From positions 124,001 to 188,000 of the forward strand of contig NZ_JAUJZH010000005.1 of the NCBI RefSeq assembly GCF_030486595.1: DNA of 64,000 nt, in the 5' to 3' direction. Under the pieces are notes generated by a model. It worked only from the letters and a program-made list of their open reading frames with translations. It had not been told where the DNA came from and did not search any database. Source of the stretch: Variovorax ginsengisoli. Its GTDB lineage: Bacteria > Pseudomonadota > Gammaproteobacteria > Burkholderiales > Burkholderiaceae_C. The translations under genes and the position numbers were made by a program. Below, one piece after another: positions 9,701 to 17,380 of the stretch. Position 1 is the stretch's first letter, and each line of letters opens with the position of its first letter.

Positions 9701-10460
9701 GCGCCACCGGGTCGAAGACCACGCGCCAGCGCTCGCCATCGCGCTCGACGTGGCTGACCCGGGCGCCGGTGAAGATCTCGGCGCCGTGGTTCGCCGCATC
9801 CGGCAGGTAGTTCATCAAGGTCGTGTTCTTGGCGCCGACGTTGCAGCCGCTGGTGCAGTCGCCGCACAAGGTGCAGCGCGGCTGCGGGACGCCGAAGGGG
9901 TTCAGCTGGTCGGCGAAGTTGACCGCGATCGGCGGCCGCTCGAACGGGCGCTTCATCGCCCGGGCCGACTTCTCCAGCGCCTGCAGCTTGTTCAGCGGCG
10001 GGTAGTCGTCGGGGTAGGGTGAAGGGTCGAGCATCCGCCGCGCACGCGCGATGTAGGGGTCGAGCAGGGCCGGGTCGTTGCGGAACGGCGCCGGCCAGGG
10101 CGTGGCCTCGAACAGCCGGGGGTCGATCTCGAGTGCGACGTTGGCGTTGATCAGCGAAGTGCCGCCGAGGCCGCAGCCGACCATCGCGAGCATGTCGTCG
10201 TTGAGGTGCAGGTTGTAGAGGCCGTCGGCGGCGCCGAGCTTGCCGCGGGCGCCGTCGACCTGCATGTCGGCCCGGGCGCCGGCCATGTCGTCCGGGTAGT
10301 CGCCGGGCAGTATTTCGCGGCCGCGTTCGAGCACGCAGACCGACTGGCCGGCGCGCGCCAGTCGCGAGGCGGCGACGCCGGCGCCGTAGCCGGAGCCGAC
10401 CACGACCACCGTGTAGTGAGAGGCCAGCTCGGACAGCGGTCGGGCGATTCGCTTCATCAT
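6780..10460 (-). CDS. GMC oxidoreductase fused to a C-terminal alpha/beta hydrolase
   Basis: A 1226-residue two-enzyme protein. The N-terminal FAD-dependent GMC oxidoreductase (about 15-580) has the dinucleotide motif VVVGSGYGAG (19-28), VGCGLGGTSLINAN (94-107) and the C-terminal HPLGGCGMGD (510-519) typical of cholesterol-oxidase-like members. An unusual cysteine cluster, CTLCGDCTSGC, is at 196-206. The middle (about 640-830) looks like a substrate/linker domain. The C-terminal alpha/beta hydrolase (about 890-1220) has the nucleophile elbow AHCVGSM (Cys995) with candidate Asp1162 and His1197. Oxidation of a sterol-like or other alcohol plus ester/thioester chemistry is inferred. ATG 10460 overlaps the metallophosphoesterase stop (ATGA), so the two are translationally coupled. 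Confidence 0.85.
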   Translation of the reverse strand: MMKRIARPLSELASHYTVVVVGSGYGAGVAASRLARAGQSVCVLERGREILPGDYPDDMAGARADMQVDGARGKLGAADGLYNLHLNDDMLAMVGCGLGGTSLINANVALEIDPRLFEATPWPAPFRNDPALLDPYIARARRMLDPSPYPDDYPPLNKLQALEKSARAMKRPFERPPIAVNFADQLNPFGVPQPRCTLCGDCTSGCNVGAKNTTLMNYLPDAANHGAEIFTGARVSHVERDGERWRVVFDPVALRGERAPAADAPRSVTADIVMLGAGALGSTEILLRSRERGLALSDRLGTRFSGNGDVLALGYDNDWQASTGAAGNTVRSPINGVGTGRNKLAPADLPGPCITGVIDLRDAPEVGDGLVIEEGVIPGALASMLTPALFFADAMTGGEFAYGAAQAKSRLQDAQAMGEAVQHPGELAAAAYGGAVARTQTYLVMSVDDAGGRLHLQDDRLRIDWPGAGTRPVIAKDHQWLRAANEAVQGQFIPNPLWSEPLGHKLITVHPLGGCGMGDSAADGVVDHQGRVFAGRDGQAVHEGLLVCDGAVLPGAAGVNPLLTISALAERACQLLCDRRGWTLDLGMAPRGPMPASTGAGAPPSGLLRRAIDKVEAGAVELAKEAIGALIRKDPALLSPSFQFTETMHGWISTDAVLPRTGPQQRLASDYEVACAWGKARGQAMRFDLTIHTADLHQMVSDPTHPATISGSVTCPALWSEPMPVASGVFHLLPADAQRVETWTMTYEMVLRRGDSRLRFKGHKVLHQRPGASPWTDTTTLFVRVYDGDGMAGRMVAQGILTLDLEDLLWQASTVEVKPPASLPGVLEAHVPAAERAIASAYLARFGAFFGMTLFRAYGGLLADLHNFPALDLAQLPRRALRAPAPVAHSVEVGDGFRIRLTRYAGGTLGPVVLAPGFSVRASSFATDTVDQNLVEALCARGYDVWLFDYRASPDSGSPIAPYTIDDIARTDWPAAVRFILQATGAADLQAIAHCVGSMSLLMALLDGMTGVRSLVSSQLTLHPVTGWLNDAKADIGLARVLESYAPLDGRFDSVPGSTELDREIDTLAFKVPVPDGEQCNNPLCHRVFSIFGASYAHAQLNHATHTALAEMFGSVALHPFEHLSLIMQRAKAVDSAGRDVYVTPANAPRLALPICFVAGADNQLFFPEGSLRTQAWLSRLNDPSLYTRHVFEGYAHMDLFVGRNAARDVFPTLIAQLESVSPAAR

Positions 10461-11932
10461 GGGGCGGTCGCCGGGTTGCGGCCGGGAACGTGGAAGAACT
10501 TGTCGAGCAGCCGGGCGGCGTGCGCCTCGGTGGCCGTCTGCGCCGAGCGCGAGAAGGCCTGCCAGGCAGGCGCCGTGCGTTCGATCCCGGCGGCCAGGGC
10601 GGCCAGCATCGGGTTGTCGCGGTCGCCGAAGCCGCCCACGCCCTGCGCCTGCACCGGGGCCATGCGGCCGTTGACCGGGTCGTTGAAGAGCCGCAGCGAG
10701 GCGAGGTTCAGGGCCTCGTCGATGAACACCGCCGCGGCCCCCTGGGTCGAGGTCATGGTCGGCTGGTCCATGACCCAGCCGCCGGTATTGAAGACGCGCA
10801 CGGGCCGGTCGAAACCCGCCACCGGCAGTTCGTCCTGGAACGGCTTGTGGGTGTGGCCGAAGACGAAGGCGAGATCGAGGCCGGACGGTTCCAGGCCGGC
10901 GCGCTCGAGCTCCAGCTTGACCGGGCCCGACAGGAACCAGCGCAGGTCGGCGACGTCGGCGGCGGTCATCAGGGCGAGGTAGCTGTCGCGCTGCGACTCG
11001 GCGCCCCGGCCCAGCGTCGCGTCGAGCGGGCCGAGCAGCAGCTGGTCGAGCGTGATGCCCTGCACCATCGGCATGCTGCCGCTGAGGCCGAAGCGCGTGC
11101 CGAGCCGGGCCACCAGCAGGGCCGACAGGCGTTGCGCGAAGCGCTGCGAGGCACCGCCGTCGCGCATGACCTCGTACAGCGTCGTTGCCGCCGTGCCGGT
11201 GAGCCCGGCGCTGCCGAGGTCCGACCAGAGGAAATCGACCCAGGCGCCGTTGCGCGCTTCGAGCTGAGCCATCGTGGCCGGGCCGCGGCCGTGGAGACCC
11301 GGCGCCTGGGCATCGAGCGCGGAGACCAGGCGGTACATCGGGTCGACGTAGTGGCCGTGGTGCAGCACCACGCAGCGCCGACGCCCGGCGTCGATCAGGC
11401 CGAGGTTGGGATAGGCGATCTCGACCCGGGTCTCGCTCAGCGCCGGATGGCGGTGGATCAGGCCGGTCAGCATCGGCGACGGGATGCCGCTGGCATCGGG
11501 ATCCTGGAACAGCGCCGTGTGGGCGATCAGGTCGCTCTCGATGCGGCCCTCGCGCAGGCTGTCCTGGAAGTGCTGGTCCTGGGCGATGCGCCACAGGTGG
11601 TGGTCGTGGTTGCCCGGCACGCACAGCACGCGCGGCGCGAACAGCGGCCGGTCGCCATCGAGCATCACGGCCCGGACGAAACAGTCAAAGGCGGCCGCGA
11701 CGCTGCCCATCGGCGACAGGCCCATGTCGAGCACGTCACCGAGCAGGACCAACGTCGGCGGCGGCCCGTCGCCGAGCGCGGGCAGCAGTTGCCGCAGCGC
11801 CTGGCCCAGGGCCGTCAGCGTGGGGCTGGGCCGGGTCGGGTCGGGACGGCCTTCGGCGTCGGTCGAGGTGAGGGTGCTGTAGCCGGCGCCGAGATGCAGG
11901 TCGGAAAGGCAGACGTAGCGGGGGGTGCTCAA
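10457..11932 (-). CDS. Calcineurin-like metallophosphoesterase
   Basis: A 491-residue binuclear metal phosphoesterase. Its motifs occur in the expected order: SDLHLG (Asp11, His13), LGDVLD (65-69), GNHDHH (107-112), HHGH (191-194) and FGHTHKPF (GHTH at 359-362). They indicate hydrolysis of a phosphomonoester or diester; the substrate is unknown. The start chosen is TTG 11932, because an AGGAG lies seven bases upstream and the metal-binding strand follows at once; the ATG further out at 12049 would cross the repeat array. No signal peptide is visible. The stop overlaps the start of the GMC-hydrolase fusion, so the two proteins are made together and may act on one compound. Confidence 0.85.
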   Translation of the reverse strand: MSTPRYVCLSDLHLGAGYSTLTSTDAEGRPDPTRPSPTLTALGQALRQLLPALGDGPPPTLVLLGDVLDMGLSPMGSVAAAFDCFVRAVMLDGDRPLFAPRVLCVPGNHDHHLWRIAQDQHFQDSLREGRIESDLIAHTALFQDPDASGIPSPMLTGLIHRHPALSETRVEIAYPNLGLIDAGRRRCVVLHHGHYVDPMYRLVSALDAQAPGLHGRGPATMAQLEARNGAWVDFLWSDLGSAGLTGTAATTLYEVMRDGGASQRFAQRLSALLVARLGTRFGLSGSMPMVQGITLDQLLLGPLDATLGRGAESQRDSYLALMTAADVADLRWFLSGPVKLELERAGLEPSGLDLAFVFGHTHKPFQDELPVAGFDRPVRVFNTGGWVMDQPTMTSTQGAAAVFIDEALNLASLRLFNDPVNGRMAPVQAQGVGGFGDRDNPMLAALAAGIERTAPAWQAFSRSAQTATEAHAARLLDKFFHVPGRNPATAP

Positions 11933-11939
11933 GGCGGGG

Positions 11940-11944
11940 CTCCT
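11940..11944 (-). promoter_or_regulatory. Ribosome binding site deciding a TTG start
   Basis: AGGAG on the minus strand, seven bases before TTG 11932. It supports the short form of the metallophosphoesterase rather than a start further upstream. Confidence 0.6.
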
Positions 11945-11979
11945 GGTGATGTGCGACTGTGCCTGCTGGCGCGCGCGGC

Positions 11980-12070
11980 GTCCTGAAGCCGTCCTGAAGC
12001 GTCCTGAATCTCCCGCGCGAGCGCAAGGGCAGGCGTGCGCATTCAGCACGCTTCAGGACGCCTTAAGGAC
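11980..12070. repeat. 91-bp inverted-repeat array of a 10-11-bp unit (candidate operator)
   Basis: The left arm (11980-12010) is three head-to-tail copies of a GTCCTGAAGC-like unit starting at 11980, 11991 and 12001, so they fall about one DNA turn apart. The right arm (12040-12070) holds three units in the opposite orientation. The two 31-bp arms pair at 27 of 31 positions around a 29-bp centre. The array lies between the divergent metallophosphoesterase (start 11932) and GNAT (start 12129) genes. Phased direct repeats are the usual binding pattern of OmpR/PhoB winged-helix proteins. A transcript could also fold into a long hairpin. Confidence 0.75.
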
Positions 12071-12128
12071 GGGCGGGCTGGCCGGCGCGAAGCTCGGGAC
12101 TCCCTTTCACCAGCCCCGCCGAAACGCC

Positions 12129-12776
12129 ATGCGCCAAGTGCCCACCTCTCCCGCCGTCGCCATCGCCGCGTCGCTGCGCGCGGTCGGTCATCCGCGCAGC
12201 GCGACCTTGCGCAACGGCGCGCCGGCACGGATCCGGCCGCTGCGCACCGAAGATGCCCAGCGCTTCGGCGCCTTTGTCGGCCAGCTGTCGGAGGGGTCGC
12301 GCGGTTGCCGCTTCCATGCCGGCATCGGCGACTGCGAACCGGCCGCGCTGCAGCAACTGGTCAGCGTCGACGGCGTGCGCCAGGTGGCCCTGGTCGCCAC
12401 CTTGCCGCTGGTCGACGGCGAGGCGCTCATCGGCGAGGCCCGCTATTGGGTCGGCGAGCCGCCGGGCAGCGCCGAACTGGCGATCGCCGTCGCCGATGCC
12501 TGGCAGCGCCAGGGCGTGGCCGACCACCTGATCGACTGCCTGCTCGAAGCGGCCCGCGACGCCGGCCTGCGCCGGCTGTACGGCGACGTGCTGGCGTCCC
12601 ACACCGGGCTGATCGGCTTCCTGCACCGGATGGGCTTCCAGACCTGCGCCCAGGGACCCGGCGGTGGCCTGCTGCGCCTGGAGCGCGGCGTGGCACCGCG
12701 GCCGCCGCAGCCGGAGCGGCGCCCGCTGGGCGCCCTGCGCCGCTGGCTGGCCGGCCCGTTCGTGCCGCGGCCCTAG
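12129..12776 (+). CDS. GNAT family N-acetyltransferase
   Basis: A 215-residue protein with a GCN5-related acetyltransferase fold at about residues 33-175. IRPLRTEDAQRF opens the fold, and the acetyl-CoA motif region around DAWQRQGVADHL is followed by a helix and GLIGFLHRMGFQ. The pyrophosphate loop is a Q/R-x-x-G-x-A form of the usual motif. The acceptor substrate is unknown. The C-terminal 40 residues are Pro/Arg-rich and probably disordered. It is transcribed away from the metallophosphoesterase across the inverted-repeat array and so could share that control. No good ribosome binding site precedes ATG 12129. Confidence 0.72.
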   Translation: MRQVPTSPAVAIAASLRAVGHPRSATLRNGAPARIRPLRTEDAQRFGAFVGQLSEGSRGCRFHAGIGDCEPAALQQLVSVDGVRQVALVATLPLVDGEALIGEARYWVGEPPGSAELAIAVADAWQRQGVADHLIDCLLEAARDAGLRRLYGDVLASHTGLIGFLHRMGFQTCAQGPGGGLLRLERGVAPRPPQPERRPLGALRRWLAGPFVPRP

Positions 12777-12787
12777 CGCAGCCACGC

Positions 12788-14014
12788 CTACAGCCCACCG
12801 GCTGCCTGCTTGCGCTGCACGATGCGGTTGCGGGTCGCGTCCTCCGCATGGGCGAAAGTGACCTGCCCGTTCTTCACCGTGCCGACGACCAGCATGTTGG
12901 CGCTCAGCGCTTCCTTGTCCTGGCTGCCGAAGGGCTTGTCGTAGGTGGTCACGACGCCGTAGTAGGGGCGCTTGGGCGCTTCGAGCGCCGCCTTGATGCC
13001 GGGCCCGTCGAGCCGGTCGCCGGGCAGGCTCAGCACCGCGTGGGCCAGCAGGTAGGTGGCGTCGTAGGCTTGCGCGGCGGCCATCGGCACCGGGATGCGC
13101 GGCCCTTCGAACTTGCGCGCATAGCGCGCGAGGAAGGTGGCGCGCCGCTCGTTGGTCGGCTCGGCGACGAAGCTCAGTGCCATCAGCGAGCCTTCGGCGG
13201 CCTCCTTGGCGCCGTCGATGAAGAGCGGGAACGACAAGGCCCAGGCGCCGACCTGGGGCACCTTCCAGCCCAGCGCGTGGCGGCCCTTGGCGATCACCGC
13301 GTTCTGCGGCGCGATCGTGTAGATGAAGATCACGTCGGCACCGGCCTTGCGCGCCTCCTTCAGCTGCTCGGTCACGTCGGTCACGCCGAGGTCGAAGCGC
13401 CCGACATAGGCCGGCTCCAGCCCCTTCTTCGCCAGCGCACGGCGCACGTCCTGCAGCCCGCCTTCGCCGTAGCCGGTGGTGTCGGCGAAGACCGCCACCC
13501 GGGTCCAGCCGCGGGCCACGATCTCGTCGACCATGAAGGGCGCCTGGATCGCGTCGGGCGGCGCGTTGCGGAAGATGTAGCTTTCGGCCGGCGGGAACCG
13601 GGTCGTCACCGGCGTGCCGGTGGTGCACGGAACGATCAGCGGCGTCCGGCTGGCCTGGAAGACGTCGATCGACTTCATCGCCACGCCGGTGTTGCAGAAG
13701 CCGATAGTGGCGATCACCTTCTCCCGGACCAGCTCCTGCGAAAGCTTGAGCCCGAGCTCCGGGTTGGCCTGGTCGTCTTTGATCACCAGTTCGAGCGGCC
13801 GCCCCAGGTAGCCGCCGAAGGAGTTGATCTCGTCGATCGCCAGCTTCACGCCGTTGAGCATCGGCAGGCCGAAATCGGCCGAGGGGCCGCTCAGCGGACC
13901 GATCACGCCGATGCGGATGGCCCCGGTGGTGCCCGGCGTGGCCTGCGCGCCGGCGGGGGCGGCGAGCGCCAGGGAGGCGAGTGCGAAGACGAGTGCGAAG
14001 ACGGCGCTTTTCAT
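12788..14014 (-). CDS. ABC transporter substrate-binding protein, LivK/leucine-binding family
   Basis: A 408-residue periplasmic binding protein (type I fold, Peripla_BP_6). Residues 1-24 form a signal peptide ending APAGAQA. The mature protein starts with IRIGVIGPLSGPSADFG, continues with LVIKDDQANPELG and has the ATIGFCNTGVAMKS ligand-loop region, all typical of branched-chain amino acid or aromatic acid receptors. GGA lies upstream of ATG 14014. No permease or ATPase gene is adjacent, so it is an orphan receptor here. The ligand is unknown; many Comamonadaceae paralogues bind aromatic acids. Confidence 0.85.
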   Translation of the reverse strand: MKSAVFALVFALASLALAAPAGAQATPGTTGAIRIGVIGPLSGPSADFGLPMLNGVKLAIDEINSFGGYLGRPLELVIKDDQANPELGLKLSQELVREKVIATIGFCNTGVAMKSIDVFQASRTPLIVPCTTGTPVTTRFPPAESYIFRNAPPDAIQAPFMVDEIVARGWTRVAVFADTTGYGEGGLQDVRRALAKKGLEPAYVGRFDLGVTDVTEQLKEARKAGADVIFIYTIAPQNAVIAKGRHALGWKVPQVGAWALSFPLFIDGAKEAAEGSLMALSFVAEPTNERRATFLARYARKFEGPRIPVPMAAAQAYDATYLLAHAVLSLPGDRLDGPGIKAALEAPKRPYYGVVTTYDKPFGSQDKEALSANMLVVGTVKNGQVTFAHAEDATRNRIVQRKQAAGGL

Positions 14015-14182
14015 GTCTCTGTCCTTTGTTCTGTGGTGGATTCGGCCGGGCGCATCGTGAGGGCCGGGTCGGCGCCGGAGGTCCGTGTTTGTCCGGGGTG
14101 CGATGCGGTTCCGGGCGCGATTCCGTGCGGTTTTGCACGGGCAGGCGGCAGAATCGGGCACCTTCACCCCCAGCGCCCCGGC

Positions 14183-15532
14183 ATGAAGCCCCCCACCTTG
14201 CCCGTCCTGCCCACCGGCCGCCGCCTGCTGTACTGGCTCCTCGGCGTCGCCGTCCTGACCGCGCTGGGCTGGGCGATCGTGGGCGACATCAGCCCGGCAC
14301 CGCCGCGTTCGCTGGCGATGACCACCGGCGTGCCCGACGGCGCCTACCACCGCTTCGGCGAGCGCTACCAGGAGATCCTGCGCGCCAACGGCATCCGGCT
14401 CGAGCTGCGGCCCTCGAGCGGCGGTGTCGAGAACCTGCAGCGGCTCAACGAAGGAACCGTGTCGGTGGGCTTCGTGCAGGGCGGCACCGGCCTGCTGGCG
14501 CAGGACCCCGACGCGCCGCCCGAGGCGACGCCGCTGAGATCGCTGGCCACCGTCGCCTTCGAGCCGGTCTGGATCTTCAGCACCGCCATCGACCTGTCCA
14601 GCGGCCTCGGGCCGCTGGCCGGCAAGCGCATCGCGGTCGGCGTTCCCGGCAGCGGCAACTTCAAGGTCGCGACCGAGCTGCTGGCGGTCTACGGCGTGAC
14701 GGACGGCGGCGCGCCGGCCACCCGCTTCGTCAGCGAAGGCGGCATGGCGGCGGCCGACCTGCTGACCCGCGGCGAGGTCGACGCGGCCATCATGATCGCC
14801 GCGCCGGAGGCGCCCGCGGTGCAGCGGCTGCTCGCCGACAGCAGCGTGCGGCTGGCTTCGCTGGACCATGTGCAGGGGCTTGCACGGCGCTTTCCGTTCT
14901 TCCAGCCCGTGACCTTGAAGCGCGGTTCGGTCGACCCGAAGCGCGACCTGCCGCCCCAGGACATCCAGCTGCTCGCAACCACCGCCAACCTGGTGGTGCG
15001 CGACGAACTGCATCCGGCGCTCGCCTACCTGCTGCTCGAGGCGGCGCGCCAGGTGCACCGGCAACCCAGCATCATCAGCCGGCCCGGCGAATTCCCGAGC
15101 CCGACCGGCACCGATTTCCCGCTCTCGACCCAGGCCGAGCGTTACTTCAAGAACGGCCGCCCGTTCCTGCAGAACTACCTCCCGTTCTGGGCCGCGAACT
15201 ATGCGCAGCGGCTGCTGCTGCTGCTGGTGCCGCTGGCGGCGATCCTGGTGCCGCTGGTCCGCGTGCTGCCGGAGCTGATCGGCTGGCGCCGCCGCAGCCG
15301 CCTGTACCGCCGCTATGGCGAACTCAAGTTCCTTGAGCAGGACCTGGCCTCGCGCAAGCTCGACGACGAGGAGCGCCGCGAGGCCCGGGCGCAGCTCGAC
15401 CGGATCGAGGAGGAGGTCGTCCAGACCAAGTTCCCGCTCGATTTCACCGACCGGGTCTACACGCTGCGCCAGCACGTGGACTATGTGCGGGCGCAGCTGC
15501 GGCGGCAGAGCGAGCCGGACGCGAAGGACTGA
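14183..15532 (+). CDS. TAXI-family TRAP-type solute-binding protein, membrane-anchored
   Basis: A 449-residue protein of the TAXI (TRAP-associated extracytoplasmic immunogenic) family. An N-terminal transmembrane or signal-anchor segment lies at about 17-35. The binding domain runs from MTTGVPDGAYHRFGERY to about residue 320, with the typical SGGVENLQRLNEGTVSVGFVQ region. A second hydrophobic segment at about 338-362 is followed by an unusual 85-residue cytoplasmic tail rich in Arg and Glu that looks helical or coiled coil. Ordinary TAXI proteins are free periplasmic receptors of about 320 residues, so this membrane-tethered form is probably a sensor or scaffold. No TRAP permease is nearby. 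Confidence 0.8.
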   Translation: MKPPTLPVLPTGRRLLYWLLGVAVLTALGWAIVGDISPAPPRSLAMTTGVPDGAYHRFGERYQEILRANGIRLELRPSSGGVENLQRLNEGTVSVGFVQGGTGLLAQDPDAPPEATPLRSLATVAFEPVWIFSTAIDLSSGLGPLAGKRIAVGVPGSGNFKVATELLAVYGVTDGGAPATRFVSEGGMAAADLLTRGEVDAAIMIAAPEAPAVQRLLADSSVRLASLDHVQGLARRFPFFQPVTLKRGSVDPKRDLPPQDIQLLATTANLVVRDELHPALAYLLLEAARQVHRQPSIISRPGEFPSPTGTDFPLSTQAERYFKNGRPFLQNYLPFWAANYAQRLLLLLVPLAAILVPLVRVLPELIGWRRRSRLYRRYGELKFLEQDLASRKLDDEERREARAQLDRIEEEVVQTKFPLDFTDRVYTLRQHVDYVRAQLRRQSEPDAKD

Positions 15533-15663
15533 ATCGGACTTGTCCTGGAGAAGATCGGGACGCTTCTCGCAGACCTGCAGGGGCTGCCTTCATAGACTGC
15601 CGAGCGCCTCAGAGGCTGGCCCTCGGCCTGAGCCTTCCCTGCATTTCGTCTCCCTCCAGTTCA

Positions 15664-16547
15664 ATGATCCTCACTCGACTTCCGCCTGCCGCCGTCATGG
15701 CCGCCTCTTCGCGCTGGCCGGCTGCCAGACCACCGACATGCAGATGGGCAGCCAGTCGGCCAAGACCGTGGCCACCGGCAGCGCCGCGGGCGGCAGCAGC
15801 AGCGGCGCGAGCAGCCAGCTCGAGCGATGCGACTCGCCGTTGGGCACGGTCTCGCTGGTCGAGAACCAGTCGGCCGGTTGGTACACCATCCTGCGCGACC
15901 AGTACAAGCTGCCGCCCACGGCCAACCTGCTGCGCCTGCTGGTGCAGCAGTCGAACTGCTTCATCGTCGTCGAGCGCAGCGCCGCCGGCATGAACGCGAT
16001 GGGCCGCGAGCGGGCGCTGATGGATGGCGGCGAGATGCGCGGCGGCAGCAATTTCGGCAAGGGCCAGATGGTCGCCTCCGACTACGGCATGACACCCGAG
16101 GTCATCTTCAACAACAACGATGCCGGCGGCGCCGGCGCCGCGATCGGCGGCCTGGTCGGCGGTCGCTACTCCGGCTTGATCGGCGCCATCGGCGGCAGCC
16201 TGAAGACCAAGGAAGCCTCCACCCTGCTGACCTTGATCGACAACCGCTCGGGCGTGCAGATCGCGGCCTCCGAAGGCAGCGCATCGAAGACCGATTTCGG
16301 CGGCTTCGGTGCCCTCGGCGGCATGAGCGGTGCCGGCGGCCTCGGTGGCTACACCCGGACCGCCGAAGGCAAGGTGATCGCGGCCGCCTTCATGGACGCC
16401 TTCAACCAGATGGTCGTCTCGCTGCGCGACTACAAGGCGCAGACCGTACAGGGACAGGGCCTGGGCGGCGGCGGCCGGCTGGGCGTCGACGGCGCGGCTG
16501 CCCCGTCGCAGACCTCGGCACCCGGCGCCAGGCGCCGACACAAGTAG
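15664..16547 (+). CDS. CsgG/HfaB-like lipoprotein with an apparent one-base frameshift in the signal peptide
   Basis: The long intact body (from about 15705) begins LFALAGCQTTDMQ, a perfect lipobox with the lipidated Cys at 15723-15725, but that frame has no usable start codon upstream. The missing n-region is present one frame away: ATG 15664 gives MILTRLPPAAVMAAS, and adding one base near 15705-15708 would join it to FALAGC. The body matches CsgG/HfaB-type outer-membrane proteins: VERSAAGMNAMGRERAL, a Gly-rich stretch with GGLVGGRY, and a C-terminal GYTRTAEGKVIAAAFMDAF. A curli-like secretion or stress role is inferred. The lesion may be a real mutation or a sequencing error. Confidence 0.65.
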
Positions 16548-16570
16548 GCGCAGCCCCGCGCGGCCTCGCT

Positions 16571-17356
16571 TCAGAGCAGGCGCGAGATTTCCCGCGCCGC
16601 GGCCAGCAGCGCCGGCAGCATGCTGTCCTGCATCACCTTGGCGCTGGTCCGGTTGGCCTGGCCGCTGATGTTGAGCGCCGCCACGGTGCGGCCGGCGCGA
16701 TCGACGATCGGCGCGGCGATCGAGATCAGTCCTTCCTCCAGCTCCTGGTTCACCAGGCACCAGCCCTGCCGCCGTGCCTGCGCCACCTTGGCGAGCAGCG
16801 CGCCCACATCGGTCACCGTGTGCTTGGTGAAGGCTTCGCGCGGCGAGGCCTCGAGCCGCGCACGTCGTTCGTCTTCGTCGAGGTCGGCCAGCAGCAGCCG
16901 TCCCATCGAGGTGCAGAAGGCCGGCAGCCGCGAGCCGACGCCCAGGCTGATGCGCATGATCTTGTGGGTCGGCACCCGCAGCACGTAGACGATGTCGGTG
17001 GCATCGAGCACCGCCGCCGAACACGATTCCTGCACCTGCTGCACCAGCGCCTCCATCACCGGCTCGGCGCGGTTCCAGATCGGCATCGACGACAGGTAGG
17101 CAAATCCGAGATCGAGGATTCGCGGCGTCAGCGCGAAGAGCTTGCCGTCGCTCGTCACATAGCCAAGCGTCTGCAAGGTCAGCAGGATGCGGCGCGCGCC
17201 GGCCCGGGTCAGCCCGGTGGCGGCCGCCACCTCGCTCAGGGTCTGCCGCGGCGCGCCGGCGCTGAACGATCGGATCACCTGCAGGCCGCGGGCAAAGGAC
17301 TGCACGTAGCTGTCCCCGGGGGCCGGGACGGAGGGGGATTGCTGATGTGTTGCCAT
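16571..17356 (-). CDS. pcaR: IclR-family regulator of the pca genes (PcaR/PcaU/PobR-like)
   Basis: A 261-residue regulator. An N-terminal winged helix-turn-helix (about 18-80) contains YVQSFARGLQVIRSFSAG and ATGLTRAGARRILLTLQ. The C-terminal effector domain has AFCTSMGRLLLA and a closing SIAAPIVDRAGRTVAALNISG, both hallmarks of the beta-ketoadipate subgroup. Such proteins bind beta-ketoadipate, protocatechuate or 4-hydroxybenzoate and activate pca or pob genes while repressing themselves. It is divergent from pcaIJF with a three-half-site operator between, which supports the assignment. The exact name and ligand are inferred from context. Confidence 0.85.
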   Translation of the reverse strand: MATHQQSPSVPAPGDSYVQSFARGLQVIRSFSAGAPRQTLSEVAAATGLTRAGARRILLTLQTLGYVTSDGKLFALTPRILDLGFAYLSSMPIWNRAEPVMEALVQQVQESCSAAVLDATDIVYVLRVPTHKIMRISLGVGSRLPAFCTSMGRLLLADLDEDERRARLEASPREAFTKHTVTDVGALLAKVAQARRQGWCLVNQELEEGLISIAAPIVDRAGRTVAALNISGQANRTSAKVMQDSMLPALLAAAREISRLL

Positions 17357-17380
17357 GCGGGGTGGATTTCTCTAGAATTC

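Noticed and set aside
6870..10022. 1050-codon plus-strand ORF across the GMC fusion
   Set aside because: Shadow frame of a high-GC gene; no family features.
12035..14182. Upstream extension of the TAXI ORF
   Set aside because: It runs through the GNAT gene and the LivK-type gene in another frame and crosses the gap; ATG 14183 gives the anchor helix at once.
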